Below the pieces are notes generated by a model. The model was not told where the DNA came from. It searched no databases and saw only the letters and a program-made list of their open reading frames with translations. From Cytophagales bacterium (lineage in GTDB: Bacteria; Bacteroidota; Bacteroidia; Cytophagales; Cyclobacteriaceae): a stretch of DNA of 64,000 bases. The stretch covers positions 1-64,000 of the forward strand of contig JAFLBQ010000001.1 of the NCBI GenBank assembly GCA_017303805.1. Direction: 5' to 3'. Of this stretch, positions 44,183-53,509 are shown piece after piece. Position numbers and translations under genes: made by a program. Position 1 is the stretch's first letter. Every line of letters begins with the position of its first letter.

Positions 44183-44397
44183 GCCATGCATTTATACGCG
44201 AAGGCGATGAGTTGAGCCTGGCGGAAATCCCGCCCACGGTACCCGCGCTTATTAACTTTCTTACCCACGAGAACAACGGAGTGCGGGTGTATGAAAAGCA
44301 CGTGCAAACAGAAAATAGCAAGCGCGTGCATGTAATGAGTAACGGGCTTAGCTATACGAAAGATGAACACGGCCGCTGGACTATTCTGGAAGCATGA
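44179..44397 (+). CDS. Small protein of unknown function (72 aa)
   Basis: It overlaps the kinase stop by four bases (ATGA) and the next gene start by four, so it is translationally coupled on both sides, which supports it being real. It is soluble and charged, with a beta-rich centre (GVRVYEKHVQTENSKRVHVM) and no cysteine or membrane span. No family recognised. It may belong functionally to the kinase or to the DUF952 protein. Confidence 0.6.
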   Translation: MSHAFIREGDELSLAEIPPTVPALINFLTHENNGVRVYEKHVQTENSKRVHVMSNGLSYTKDEHGRWTILEA

Positions 44398-44690
44398 TCT
44401 ATCATATTATTTCGATAACAGCATGGAACGCGCAACAAGATGCCGATGCTGTGCACGTGCCTTCGCTGCAAACGGAAGGGTTTATTCATTGCTGCACGCG
44501 CGAACAGATAGCAGGAGTACTGAGCCGTTACTTCAAGGAAAAAGCCGGGTTGTTGCTGCTTGAAATAGATGAATCGAAATTAACGGCTCCGGTTCGGTTT
44601 GAGGTGGCTACGGATAACGAATTGTTTCCGCATGTTTTCGGCTCAATCAATAAGAGCGCCATTGTAGGCGTAAAACCTCTCGGAGCGTAA
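44394..44690 (+). CDS. DUF952-family protein
   Basis: This 98-residue protein has the DUF952 pattern: I-x-H-I near the start (MIYHIISITAWNA), GFIHCCTREQIAGVL in the middle, LLLLEIDESKL, and FPHVFGSINKSAIVGV at the end. DUF952 proteins resemble ADP-ribosyl-binding or RES-like folds but have no proven activity. It ends the kinase operon and faces the lactate-oxidase-type gene. Confidence 0.8.
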   Translation: MIYHIISITAWNAQQDADAVHVPSLQTEGFIHCCTREQIAGVLSRYFKEKAGLLLLEIDESKLTAPVRFEVATDNELFPHVFGSINKSAIVGVKPLGA

Positions 44691-44728
44691 GACCGAATTT
44701 TTTCAGCGCATTCTTTCTTGAGTATCGA

Positions 44729-45883
44729 TCAACCGTTTGGCTTCAGGTAGTTGGGTAGCAGGGCCGGAGTAGAGCAACCCACCTGGTTCAATACCTGCTG
44801 CAATTGAGTTTTCAAGAGGCTAATGGTATGATCGCCCCCGCTGCTGCCCAGCGCGGCCACACCGTACATAAATGTTCTGCCTAAAAAAGTAAACTCAGCA
44901 CCGCTTGCCAACGCCCGCGCCACATCCGGGCCAGAGCGAATGCCGCTATCCATCATAAGTTTAATTTTGGACTTGAATTTTTTTTCGATTGCTACAAATG
45001 AGTGAATGGCAGATTCACCCACATCGATTTGGCGACCACCATGGTTGGAAACAATAATCCCATCCAGGCCAAGCCGGATTGCCATTTCGGCATCGGCTTC
45101 GCTGGCCACACCTTTCACTACCAACTTGCCCTTCCACTTATCGCGTATGGTTGCAATTTTCTCTTCGTTCAATCGGCCGTTAAATGTTTTATCCATAAAC
45201 TGACCCAACTGTTTCATGTTTATGTTCTTTGGCATGTAGGGCTTTAACGTGGCAAACCCGGGCGCACCGTGCAACAAGGTTTGCAGTGCCCAGTGGGGTT
45301 TGGATAAAATCTGCCCGATGTTTTTTAGAGTCATCGAAGGCGGCATAGCCAGGCCATTGCGAATGTCTCGCGGTCGAAATCCAAAAGACGGAACATCGCA
45401 TAGCAGTACCAATACGTTGTAGCGCGCGGCCTGCAGTCGTGTAAGCAGGTCATCGCGCAAAGCATCTTCGGCCGGGTGGTACAATTGAAACCAGGCCTTG
45501 CCTTCGGTAAGTTCACTTACCCGTTCAATGTTGGCCGTGGTAACGGTACTTAGCACAAACGGGATGTTGTGTTGAAAGGCTGCTTTCGCCAGAATCTCCG
45601 TGGCGTTGGGCCAGATCAATCCCTGCAAACCCACAGGCGCAATTCCAAAAGGCGCATCGTACACAGTACCAAAGAGTTCGGTTTGCAGGTTTACTGCCGA
45701 AACGGATTGCAGATAGTGTGGTATGAGTTCAATCGCACGGAGTTCGTGCGTGTTCTTGTGCAGGTTAACATCTTCGTTGCAGCCACCATCTAAATATTCA
45801 AAGGCAAAACGCGGAATACGGCCACGGGCTTTTTGGCGGAGATCTTCTACGGCCGGATACTTTGAATTAAAATGCCATTTCAT
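44729..45883 (-). CDS. lldD: FMN-dependent alpha-hydroxy-acid oxidase/dehydrogenase, L-lactate type
   Basis: Starting at the ATG at 45883 (MKWHFNSKYPAVEDL), this 384-residue TIM-barrel flavoprotein belongs to the glycolate oxidase/lactate dehydrogenase family. Signs are FAFEYLDGGCNEDVNL, APVGLQGLIWPN, QLYHP, VVKGVASEADA with the FMN lysine, and the active-site VSNHGGRQIDV, then DSGIRSGPDVARAL. It oxidises an L-2-hydroxy acid to the 2-oxo acid. As the last gene of the rhamnose cluster it probably oxidises L-lactate arising from lactaldehyde to pyruvate. It is 141 bases from the kinase gene, so it may have its own promoter. Confidence 0.85.
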   Translation of the reverse strand: MKWHFNSKYPAVEDLRQKARGRIPRFAFEYLDGGCNEDVNLHKNTHELRAIELIPHYLQSVSAVNLQTELFGTVYDAPFGIAPVGLQGLIWPNATEILAKAAFQHNIPFVLSTVTTANIERVSELTEGKAWFQLYHPAEDALRDDLLTRLQAARYNVLVLLCDVPSFGFRPRDIRNGLAMPPSMTLKNIGQILSKPHWALQTLLHGAPGFATLKPYMPKNINMKQLGQFMDKTFNGRLNEEKIATIRDKWKGKLVVKGVASEADAEMAIRLGLDGIIVSNHGGRQIDVGESAIHSFVAIEKKFKSKIKLMMDSGIRSGPDVARALASGAEFTFLGRTFMYGVAALGSSGGDHTISLLKTQLQQVLNQVGCSTPALLPNYLKPNG

Positions 45884-46024
45884 TGCAAGCAATTTTTTTG
45901 AAACGAAAAGGTACTGAACTCTGATTTGAAAAGGAAGTAACCGGGTTGTGTTCGAACGCCTGGGAATCTGAATAAAAGATAGAACCGCATTTGTGGTTGG
46001 CTTGGTGTTCTAAGAAAGCAGGGA

Positions 46025-47359
46025 TCATTCACCCACCCGGTTGTGCAGATATTGAAAAGCACCCCTCGCAGTGGCTTGTGGCAGGCTGGCAGCCACTATC
46101 TTTTTTTGAGGTAACATCAACGCAAGTATTTTCATAAACACGGTGTTGCGTGCAAAGCCTCCATCTACATAAATGGTTTCTACCTGGCTTGGGTTAATTA
46201 ATTGAATGGATTCTATTACTAACCCCACCAAATGCAATAGCAAGCAGTGGTAACATGCTTGGGCAGTGCCAAACTGGGCCAGGTTCCATTCCGAGGTTTG
46301 CAAGGCCGGTCGAGGTCCGGTGCCGTGCATACAAGCCGGAAAAAATTCATCGTTCAGCGCGCATACTTTCAAAAATAGATGCTCGTCAAATTCAATGCGT
46401 TGGAAAAAATCAGGAGCGCAGTGAAAGTGCTTTGCAATTCTGTTTACCTGGTAATCGTACTCACGCCCCAGCAGCAGGCGCGAAGCTTTTACCGGCTGGC
46501 CATGGGGTTGAAGGTAGCGCAGGCAATCTTTACGCAATTGATTGGTGGTAAGTGGTGTTGTATCAAATGGATTCAATTGAATACTCCATGTTCCGGTAGA
46601 AATCAGGATGAACGGTTTGGCTGATAGATGGCGGTAAGGAAGTAGTGCAGCAGAACTATCATGCAGGCCGCAGCCCACTTTTATGCGTTGCCCCTTGCGC
46701 GTAACGTAGGTAAACCGTTGGGTGGTAATGGGTGCAAGTTTTTTTGCAATGTCGCCCCGCACCCAACGGGCGTAGCGGAATGAATCGAAATCCCACAAGC
46801 CTGTATGGCAACCCAACGAAGTATAGTCGGTTAGCCACTTGCCACTAATAATAAAAGCGAGGTACTGCGGCAGGTGCAGCGATGTGTGAATCTGTTTCCA
46901 AAGGGTGGGCTTATAATTTTTTATCCAATACAACTGCAGGCCTGAATTGATCAAGCCCATAGCGGGTGAACAGGTGGTGCGTGCAAATTGCTGTCGCGTT
47001 AGGCCGGTAAGTTGTTTTATGTGCGCATAAAATTCTTTTTGTACGCGCCCGGGTACGGGCTTCATGTAATCGTACAGCGGGGTAACGGGGTTACCCTTGC
47101 CATCGATATGTACAAAGCTTGCACCATAGGCAGTAAAGTTAACGCCCGTTACACTCACCTTTTTCGATGCAAGCAACGCCTGCCATTGAGTTCTAATCCA
47201 TTGGGTTAGTGCCTGCACATTTTCACACGGGTCACCGTCATCATCGGTGGTTAATTCAAATTGTTCGGTAGCTTCGTGCAGCACGCGCCCGGACAAATCA
47301 AAGAGCAGCAACTTTTTATTGGTTTTACCAACATCAAAAATTGCTGTTACTTTTTTCAT
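46025..47359 (-). CDS. FGGY-family sugar kinase, probable L-rhamnulokinase
   Basis: This 444-residue kinase has the N-terminal phosphate-binding FDVGKTNKKLLLFD, the FGGY-family middle with YDYMKPVPG and WLTDYTSLGCHTGLWDF, GLHDSSAAL with the catalytic aspartate, and ISTGTWSIQL for adenosine binding. Near the C-terminus is VETIYVDGGFARN. The start overlaps the isomerase stop by four bases. Its place between isomerase and the lactate oxidase argues for phosphorylating L-rhamnulose; fuculokinase-like specificity cannot be excluded. Confidence 0.82.
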   Translation of the reverse strand: MKKVTAIFDVGKTNKKLLLFDLSGRVLHEATEQFELTTDDDGDPCENVQALTQWIRTQWQALLASKKVSVTGVNFTAYGASFVHIDGKGNPVTPLYDYMKPVPGRVQKEFYAHIKQLTGLTRQQFARTTCSPAMGLINSGLQLYWIKNYKPTLWKQIHTSLHLPQYLAFIISGKWLTDYTSLGCHTGLWDFDSFRYARWVRGDIAKKLAPITTQRFTYVTRKGQRIKVGCGLHDSSAALLPYRHLSAKPFILISTGTWSIQLNPFDTTPLTTNQLRKDCLRYLQPHGQPVKASRLLLGREYDYQVNRIAKHFHCAPDFFQRIEFDEHLFLKVCALNDEFFPACMHGTGPRPALQTSEWNLAQFGTAQACYHCLLLHLVGLVIESIQLINPSQVETIYVDGGFARNTVFMKILALMLPQKKIVAASLPQATARGAFQYLHNRVGE

Positions 47360-48630
47360 AAGCCGGTAGCCTGGGTATTTTTTCCACGCTCGGCAATCAA
47401 TTGCCTGCGCACCTGCAACTGCCTGAAAAGTTGCAGCGGTTGTAGTGCGGCTCCGGCCTGCAGGCGTGCTTCTGCCAGCAATGGTCTTACATCGGTACGA
47501 AAGGCTTGTTGTAAAATTTCCTGCGCGCGGGCTACATCGTTGGCTTGTTGGGCCCGGTTTAGTTCTCTTCGATCCACCAGCAACGATTGCGCATAGGCTA
47601 TCTTTATTGCTTCAACAGATTGTAACAAATCTTCCAACGGATCTTTCACGTTGTGCGAGGCATCGATCATCCAACCGAGGTTTGTTGCATGATTCATGTG
47701 GCGTGCATCCATGCCTTCTACCAGTTCATTAAAAATTAAAAAGAGTTGGTACGGGTTAATGCTGCCCACGGTTAAATCATCATCGCCATATTTCGAATCG
47801 TTAAAATGAAATCCACCCAGTTTACCTTCCATCAACAACAAAGCCACAATCTGCTCGATGTTGGCGTGTGGTAAGTGATGGCCAAGGTCAACCAGTGTAT
47901 AAGCTTTGGGCCCCAGTTTACTGGCATATAAATAAGATTGGCCCCAGTCGCCCACGGTCATCGAATAAAAATTAGGCTCAAACGCCTTGTACTCGATAAA
48001 CATTTTCCATTGGCTGGGGAGCGCTGCATAAATTGCCTGCAGACTTTCGAGGGTGCGCTCAAATGCTTTTCTGAAATTGAGTTGCCCCGGAAAACAGGAG
48101 CCATCGGAAAGCCAAACAGTAATGGCGTTAGAGCCTAGTGCCTTGCCGTATTTTATTACCTCCAGGTTATGATCAATTGCCTGCTGCCGAACTTTAGCGT
48201 TTACATGTTGCAGCGAGCCAAACTTGTAACTTAATTTCTGGTGGGGCTGGTCTTGAAATGTGTTGGAGTTAACAGCATCGAATTTTAAACCGAGGTCTGC
48301 CGCCAACGCCTTAATCTTTTTTGTGTGAGTGGGTATATCCCACGGAATGTGGAGCGAGATGGCGCCACTGGATTTGTTAAGTTGATGCAGCAAGCCAACA
48401 TCCAAAATCTTTTCTTCCAGCGTGCGGGGCTCGCCACCCCCGGCAAATCTGCCAAAGCGGGTACCGCCTGTGCCTAAAGCCCAACTGGGTATGGCAATTT
48501 GAAACTCAACCAGCTTGCGAATAACATACTGTGTACGGGAATTTTCACGCGTCAATTGCTGCAACTTGCGTGTGTGTTGCTTCAAAAGTGAGGCATTGTG
48601 CGCATCAATTTGTATAGGATCAATTTCCAT
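47356..48630 (-). CDS. rhaI: L-rhamnose isomerase (RhaI type) / xylose-isomerase-like sugar isomerase
   Basis: This 424-residue xylose-isomerase-like TIM barrel has metal-site residues in MFIEYKAFEPNF (Glu), LVDLGHHLPHANIEQI, GFHFNDSKYGDDDL (Asp) and AVNSNTFQD. This pattern is that of the Pseudomonas-stutzeri-like rhamnose isomerases, distinct from E. coli RhaA. It converts L-rhamnose to L-rhamnulose. The gene starts 86 bases after the mutarotase gene and is coupled to the kinase. Confidence 0.86.
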   Translation of the reverse strand: MEIDPIQIDAHNASLLKQHTRKLQQLTRENSRTQYVIRKLVEFQIAIPSWALGTGGTRFGRFAGGGEPRTLEEKILDVGLLHQLNKSSGAISLHIPWDIPTHTKKIKALAADLGLKFDAVNSNTFQDQPHQKLSYKFGSLQHVNAKVRQQAIDHNLEVIKYGKALGSNAITVWLSDGSCFPGQLNFRKAFERTLESLQAIYAALPSQWKMFIEYKAFEPNFYSMTVGDWGQSYLYASKLGPKAYTLVDLGHHLPHANIEQIVALLLMEGKLGGFHFNDSKYGDDDLTVGSINPYQLFLIFNELVEGMDARHMNHATNLGWMIDASHNVKDPLEDLLQSVEAIKIAYAQSLLVDRRELNRAQQANDVARAQEILQQAFRTDVRPLLAEARLQAGAALQPLQLFRQLQVRRQLIAERGKNTQATGL

Positions 48631-48716
48631 CCTGGTGTAATAAGGTTAGCTATCGAACGTCTGCTTTGCCAGAGTGCTTTTTCGTGTAGCACCCGCAATT
48701 TTATTTTCAAGGTACT

Positions 48717-49031
48717 TTATTCCAAATAGAAAACTTCATTCAGGGGAATACTAACTGGTGATTTGTCGGGGTTGGTTTCCATCATGTCGTGCATATAGGC
48801 CCACCACTTTTTCATTATTGGATGGTGCCGCAACTCGTCCAGCTTCGCTTCGTTTTCTATCTTCATAACCCCAAAGAGGTAGTTGGTTTCCGCATCCAGA
48901 AAAATAGCATAGTCCGAAATGCCGGCCTCCTTCAATATGTTTTTCAACTCCGGCCAAAGCGCATCGTGCCTTTTTTTATATTCTGCTTCTTTTCCTTTGT
49001 GCAGGATCATCTTAAATGCAATTCGGGGCAT
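48717..49031 (-). CDS. rhaM: L-rhamnose mutarotase
   Basis: The ATG at 49031 (MPRIAFKMILHKG) gives the usual 104 residues; an upstream TTG at 49055 would overlap the aldolase. Typical motifs are YKKRHDALWPEL with the catalytic His, GISDYAIFLD, LFGVMKIE and MKKWWAYMHDMM. It speeds interconversion of alpha and beta L-rhamnose and feeds the isomerase. It lies 13 bases after the aldolase-dehydrogenase stop. Confidence 0.94.
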   Translation of the reverse strand: MPRIAFKMILHKGKEAEYKKRHDALWPELKNILKEAGISDYAIFLDAETNYLFGVMKIENEAKLDELRHHPIMKKWWAYMHDMMETNPDKSPVSIPLNEVFYLE

Positions 49032-49044
49032 ACTCGGTAAGGTT

Positions 49045-51156
49045 TTATCGCACAAATGCCATTGCTACGCCTCCATCTACGTTCAAAACATTTCCGGTGG
49101 ATTTATTTAATAAACCACCCACCAGCGCAAAGCAGGCATTGGCAATGTCTTCGGGTAAAATTATTTCGTTTAATAAAGTTCGCTTGGCATAGTAAGCGGG
49201 TAAATCTTCAACGTTAACCCCATACGCTTTGGCGCGACCTTCGGCCCAGGCACCGGCCCAAATTTTACTATCGGCAATTACTGCATCGGGGTTTATTGCA
49301 TTTACCCGGATTTTATCGGCACCTAACTCTGCAGCCGTTAGCCTGCTTAAATGTAATTGTGCAGCTTTAGCAGAACCATAGCCTGCATTATTCGGCCCCG
49401 ATACAAGTGCGTTTTTACTTACAATATTCAGCACATCGCCACCCAACCCTTGCTGCCGCATAATTTTAACACCGGCTTGCGTTATCATAAACTGTCCCTT
49501 TACCAATACATCGTATAAAAGATCCCAGTCTTTTTCGGTGTGCTCATCCATAGGTTTACTTATAGAAAGGCCGGCATTGTTTACCACAATATCAATTCCA
49601 CCAAAATATAATGTACCGGTAGCAAAAGCTTTACTTACCTGATCGGCTGCCGTTACGTCCAGCAAGGTGGTGGTAAAGGTATCGCTACCAAATTTTTTAC
49701 TGAAGTCGGCCGCTGCTGCTTTCAACCGGCCTTCATCGTTATCGCTCAAAATTATGCACGCACCTTCGCTGGCAAATTTTTGGGCAATGGCTTTACCAAT
49801 ACCTCCGGCACTGCCCGTTACCAACGCAATTTTACCGGTAAGCGGTTTGGGCTTGGGCATTCGTTGCAACTTAGCCTCTTCCAAAAGCCAATACTCTATA
49901 TTAAAGGCTTCTTGTCGTGGAAGCGAAGTGTATTCCGACACCGCTTCCGCACCTTTCATTACATTAATGGCATTGATGTAAAACTCTGCAGCAACCCTGG
50001 CCGTCTGCTTGTCTTTGGCGAACGTGAACATACCAACCCCCGGATACAGAATTACAACCGGGTTGGCATCGCGCATGGCCGGGCTGTTCTCATGCTTGCA
50101 GGTAGTGTAATAGTCGGCATACAGGTTGCGATAGGCCTCAAAGGCTGGTATTAACTTTTCTCGGATTGCAGGTGTATCGGATAAATTTTCCTGCGAAGAA
50201 AGCTTGAGAACAAGCGGGCTGATTTTGGTTCGTAAAAAATGATCGGGGCAACTGGTGCCCAAGGGTGCTAACCTTCCAAGATCATGCGAGTTGATGAATT
50301 CGAGAACGCGATCGTCATCGGTAAAGTGCCCGATCATGCGGGTATGGCCTGAGCACAATCCGCGTAGAATGGGAGCGAGGGCAGCGGCCTGCTGCAGCCT
50401 TTCTTCTTTTGGTAAGGAGTTAATAGCCGGGCCGCCAAACACCGCACCTTTGCGGCCATAATTTTGTTGCAGGTACTCAGCGCAGGTTTCAATTACTTCC
50501 AGCGTGTTTACATAACTTTCGTAGGCGGTGTTACCCCATGTAAATAATCCGTGCGACCCCAGCATGATACCCCGGATACCCGGATTTTCATCGAGGCATT
50601 TTTTTAGTTTCAATCCTAAATCAAACCCTGGGCGTTGCCACTCAACCCAACCTATTTTTCCGCCAAACAACTCGTGCGTAATTTTCTTTCCATCTTTTGC
50701 GGCCGCAATGGCAATAGCCGCATCGGGGTGCAAATGGTCTATGTGCTTAAAGGGCAGGAAGCCATGCAACGGGGTGTCGATGGATGGCGCTTTGGAAGCG
50801 AGATCATAAATGCAATGATTGAACAGCTCTACCATTTCATCTTCGTGTGCAATGCCTTTGTAAACTCCCGTAAGGCTACGCAACCTATCTACATAAAGAG
50901 CGGCCAACCCGCTGCGGGTAAGCGTGCCGATATCGCCCCCGGAACCTTTTACCCACATCACTTCTTTTTCTTCTCCGGTTAGCGGGTCTTTTGCCAATGC
51001 CTTGCAAGATGTATTTCCACCACCATAGTTGGTGAGGCGTAAATCAGCTCCTAATAAATTGGAGCGGTAGATCAGCAAAGCTACTTCGTCACCGGCCATG
51101 GAGGCAGCGGTGGCTTCGTTCCACAAATAGCTTACATGTTTAAAAGTTGCTGTCAT
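49045..51156 (-). CDS. Bifunctional rhamnulose-1-phosphate aldolase / short-chain dehydrogenase
   Basis: This 703-residue fusion has an N-terminal class II aldolase/adducin domain (residues 1-430: LTNYGGGNTSCKA, the metal histidines in HLHPDAA and GSHGLFTWG). The C-terminal half is a short-chain dehydrogenase with the nucleotide loop VTGSAGGIGKAIA, catalytic YGSAK near Tyr622 and the terminal NVDGGVAMAF. The aldolase splits rhamnulose 1-phosphate into dihydroxyacetone phosphate and L-lactaldehyde. The dehydrogenase oxidises lactaldehyde to lactate. This fusion is known from Bacteroidota and some other phyla. Confidence 0.93.
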   Translation of the reverse strand: MTATFKHVSYLWNEATAASMAGDEVALLIYRSNLLGADLRLTNYGGGNTSCKALAKDPLTGEEKEVMWVKGSGGDIGTLTRSGLAALYVDRLRSLTGVYKGIAHEDEMVELFNHCIYDLASKAPSIDTPLHGFLPFKHIDHLHPDAAIAIAAAKDGKKITHELFGGKIGWVEWQRPGFDLGLKLKKCLDENPGIRGIMLGSHGLFTWGNTAYESYVNTLEVIETCAEYLQQNYGRKGAVFGGPAINSLPKEERLQQAAALAPILRGLCSGHTRMIGHFTDDDRVLEFINSHDLGRLAPLGTSCPDHFLRTKISPLVLKLSSQENLSDTPAIREKLIPAFEAYRNLYADYYTTCKHENSPAMRDANPVVILYPGVGMFTFAKDKQTARVAAEFYINAINVMKGAEAVSEYTSLPRQEAFNIEYWLLEEAKLQRMPKPKPLTGKIALVTGSAGGIGKAIAQKFASEGACIILSDNDEGRLKAAAADFSKKFGSDTFTTTLLDVTAADQVSKAFATGTLYFGGIDIVVNNAGLSISKPMDEHTEKDWDLLYDVLVKGQFMITQAGVKIMRQQGLGGDVLNIVSKNALVSGPNNAGYGSAKAAQLHLSRLTAAELGADKIRVNAINPDAVIADSKIWAGAWAEGRAKAYGVNVEDLPAYYAKRTLLNEIILPEDIANACFALVGGLLNKSTGNVLNVDGGVAMAFVR

Positions 51157-51226
51157 AACTTAATTTTTTAAAAGAGAACTGGCCTGGCCTTAGTTACTTG
51201 TGTGCCCCGGTTTAGGTTTATTTTAC

Positions 51227-52282
51227 TTATTTAATTGCATTGCCATAGCCAACCACCAGCACCGATACGATTATGGTGGCAATACCCATAATAATGGTTG
51301 TTTTTGTTTTACGGCTTACTTCTCTCCACTCATTTAATACGATGCCCCACAGGTTGGCAATAAGAATGATAAAAGCCATGTGCAGTATCCACGAGCTGGC
51401 CCCATTGCCGAGTTTACTTTCGCCCATGCCATAAAAAAAGAATTGCAAAAACCAGGTGGTACCGGCTAAAGCCGAAAAGAAATAGTTTTTGAGTAAGGGA
51501 GTTTTACGGTTTGTGTAGTCGCCAAAGGTTTTGTTTCTAAAATTGAGCAGGAGCGACCAGATTAAATTGGTACTTAAACCACCCCACAACAATACCACAT
51601 AGGTAACATTATTTTGGTAGAGCGGATTTAATCCCAACTCCACCGCTTTTTCGGCCATTGGTTTGCCGGCCTCAATACCAAAATTAAAGCACGAACTTAG
51701 AATTCCGGAGGTAATGGCTACCACCAGCCCTTTGGTAAGATTAAATTCGGCCACACTTTTTTGTTTTGTTTCTGCGCTTACTTCTTTTTCTTTTAGCATA
51801 CCCGCCCGCCCGCAGATGTAGATACCCAACAGGCAAATTGCCACACCGGCCAACACAACCATACCCCACGTGGAGCTAACCATTTCGCTTACGCTGGTTT
51901 TACCCGCTGTGGGTACCAGTTGATAATAAACAGAAGGCACAATAGCCCCGAACGCTGAGCAAAAGCCCAATACAATAGAGTTACCCAGCGACATACCCAG
52001 GTAGCGCACGCCCAGGCCATACGTTAAACCACCAATGCCCCACAATACTCCAAACAGAAGTGTGTAGAAAATAATACCCGTAGGTGTAGTGCGAATAATC
52101 TCTGAGAATCCCGGCAAGGTAAGCCAGGCAGCTACCGGAGGAACGATTAACCAGGAGAACAAGCCGCCCACAATCCAATAACTTTCCCAAGCCCAGGCTT
52201 GCACTTTTTTAAAGGGCATGTAAAAACTGCCCGAAGCAAAACCACCCAACAGGTGGAAGAGTAAACCAGAAAGTATATTCAT
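51227..52282 (-). CDS. rhaT: L-rhamnose-proton symporter
   Basis: This 351-residue inner-membrane transporter has ten predicted helices. RhaT family signatures are GGFASGSFYMPFKKVQAWAWE at the start, GLTYGLGVRYLGMSLGNSIVLG in the middle and FFYGMGESKLGNGASSW near the end. It imports L-rhamnose with protons. It is the first gene of the minus-strand catabolic cluster and faces the GntR regulator across 192 bases with candidate operators. Confidence 0.93.
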   Translation of the reverse strand: MNILSGLLFHLLGGFASGSFYMPFKKVQAWAWESYWIVGGLFSWLIVPPVAAWLTLPGFSEIIRTTPTGIIFYTLLFGVLWGIGGLTYGLGVRYLGMSLGNSIVLGFCSAFGAIVPSVYYQLVPTAGKTSVSEMVSSTWGMVVLAGVAICLLGIYICGRAGMLKEKEVSAETKQKSVAEFNLTKGLVVAITSGILSSCFNFGIEAGKPMAEKAVELGLNPLYQNNVTYVVLLWGGLSTNLIWSLLLNFRNKTFGDYTNRKTPLLKNYFFSALAGTTWFLQFFFYGMGESKLGNGASSWILHMAFIILIANLWGIVLNEWREVSRKTKTTIIMGIATIIVSVLVVGYGNAIK

Positions 52283-52316
52283 GTACTGAAGTTGTTGGGT
52301 AATTACAGGTGCCCAT

Positions 52317-52359
52317 CAAAATTATCTTTTAGCCGGCACTGTTGGCAGCATCTAAAAGA
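52317..52359 (-). promoter_or_regulatory. rhaT promoter element with overlapping inverted repeat
   Basis: On the minus strand 52324-52317 reads TAATTTTG, a match to the -7 consensus. Just upstream of it for rhaT, TCTTTTAG (52325-52332) and CTAAAAGA (52352-52359) form a perfect eight-base inverted repeat spaced by 19 bases. A regulator bound there would cover the -33 region. Assignment to GntR is inferred. Confidence 0.5.
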
Positions 52360-52409
52360 GTTTAACGTGGCCCCTCTGTAAATATATGCAGGGCGCAGGG
52401 GTAAACTGT

Positions 52410-52433
52410 CCCGTGCTGTCCTGTCAACACGGG
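52410..52433. promoter_or_regulatory. Candidate operator in rhaT-GntR spacer
   Basis: CCCGTG (52410-52415) and CACGGG (52428-52433) form an inverted repeat around a CTGTCCTGTC core, with CTGTC repeated three times between 52406 and 52425. It is 42 bases before the GntR start, so it could mediate autoregulation. Confidence 0.4.
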
Positions 52434-52474
52434 TTGGTTGCAACTAAATGCATTATTGGCTTACTTGACCTTAC

Positions 52475-53509
52475 ATGTTGGATAAGCAACAAATCCATAC
52501 GCTCATCAAGCTGGACGATCATTCAGCCACGCCAAAGTACCAGCAATTGGCCAATGCCATTGTGCATGCCATTTCCACTGGCAAGCTTGTAAAAAACGAT
52601 GTGCTGCCCTCCATTAACGAATTAAGTTTTGAATTTGAAATTTCGCGCGATACTGCTGAGAAGGGGTATCGGCACCTGAAGAACCTGGGCATTCTGGGGT
52701 CGGTTCCCGGCAAAGGGTTTTATATAAAAGACGCTGCCGTTAACCCGCAACTCAAAATCTTTTTATTATTTAATAAACTAAGCGCCCACAAAAAAATAAT
52801 TTACGATGCGCTTGTTGCCCGATTAGAACAACAGGCTGCCATTGACTTCTACATCTATAATAATGATTATGCCCTTTTTAAGAAGTTGATTTTAAATGCC
52901 GGCACTACCTACACACACTATATTACTATTCCGCACTTTATGGAAGGCGGTGAGCATGCGCACGAGATTTTAAACACGCTGGACAAGAACAAACTTATTT
53001 TGTTAGACAAACTCGTGCCCGGGGTAAGTGGAAACTTTGCGGCAGTTTATGAAAATTTCGAGCAAGACATTTACCAAGCATTGGAACAGGCGTTAGGCAG
53101 GCTGCAGCGCTATCAAAAGTTGAAAATCATCTTTCCGGAGCATACTTATTTTCCGCAAGAAATTGTAACCGGCTTTAATCGTTTTTGTAAACACTACCAG
53201 GTAGCCGGCCAGGTAATTTCAGAAATAGCAGGTAGCCAACTGGCGCGAGGCGATGTGTTTATAACCTTACTTGAAAATGATTTGGTAACGCTGATTGAAC
53301 AATTGCTTCACAGTAGGTTAGTCCCCGGGCGCGATGTAGGCGTTATTTCCTATAATGAAACACCTTTAAAACGAATTATCCTTAATGGAATAACAACCTT
53401 TTCGACAGATTTTCAACAGATGGGCGAAACGGTTGCCGACCTTATCCTGCATCCGCAAATTAATCAGGTGGCAATACCGTTTTCGGTAAATCTGCGGCCA
53501 AGTTTGTAA
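52475..53509 (+). CDS. GntR-family regulator with sugar-binding (LacI-like) effector domain
   Basis: In this 344-residue protein, residues 15-90 are a GntR winged helix (YQQLANAIVHAI, LPSINELSFEFEISRDTAEKGYRHL, GSVPGKGFYI). From 95 on a periplasmic-binding-like fold follows (LKIFLLFNKLSAHKKIIYDAL, ITIPHF, DVGVISYNETPLKRI, FSTDFQQMGETVADLIL). This architecture is common for sugar-responsive regulators in Bacteroidota. Divergent from rhaT, it is probably the rhamnose-responsive controller. Its TAA stop directly abuts the 3' CCA end of a convergent tRNA gene. Confidence 0.88.
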   Translation: MLDKQQIHTLIKLDDHSATPKYQQLANAIVHAISTGKLVKNDVLPSINELSFEFEISRDTAEKGYRHLKNLGILGSVPGKGFYIKDAAVNPQLKIFLLFNKLSAHKKIIYDALVARLEQQAAIDFYIYNNDYALFKKLILNAGTTYTHYITIPHFMEGGEHAHEILNTLDKNKLILLDKLVPGVSGNFAAVYENFEQDIYQALEQALGRLQRYQKLKIIFPEHTYFPQEIVTGFNRFCKHYQVAGQVISEIAGSQLARGDVFITLLENDLVTLIEQLLHSRLVPGRDVGVISYNETPLKRIILNGITTFSTDFQQMGETVADLILHPQINQVAIPFSVNLRPSL

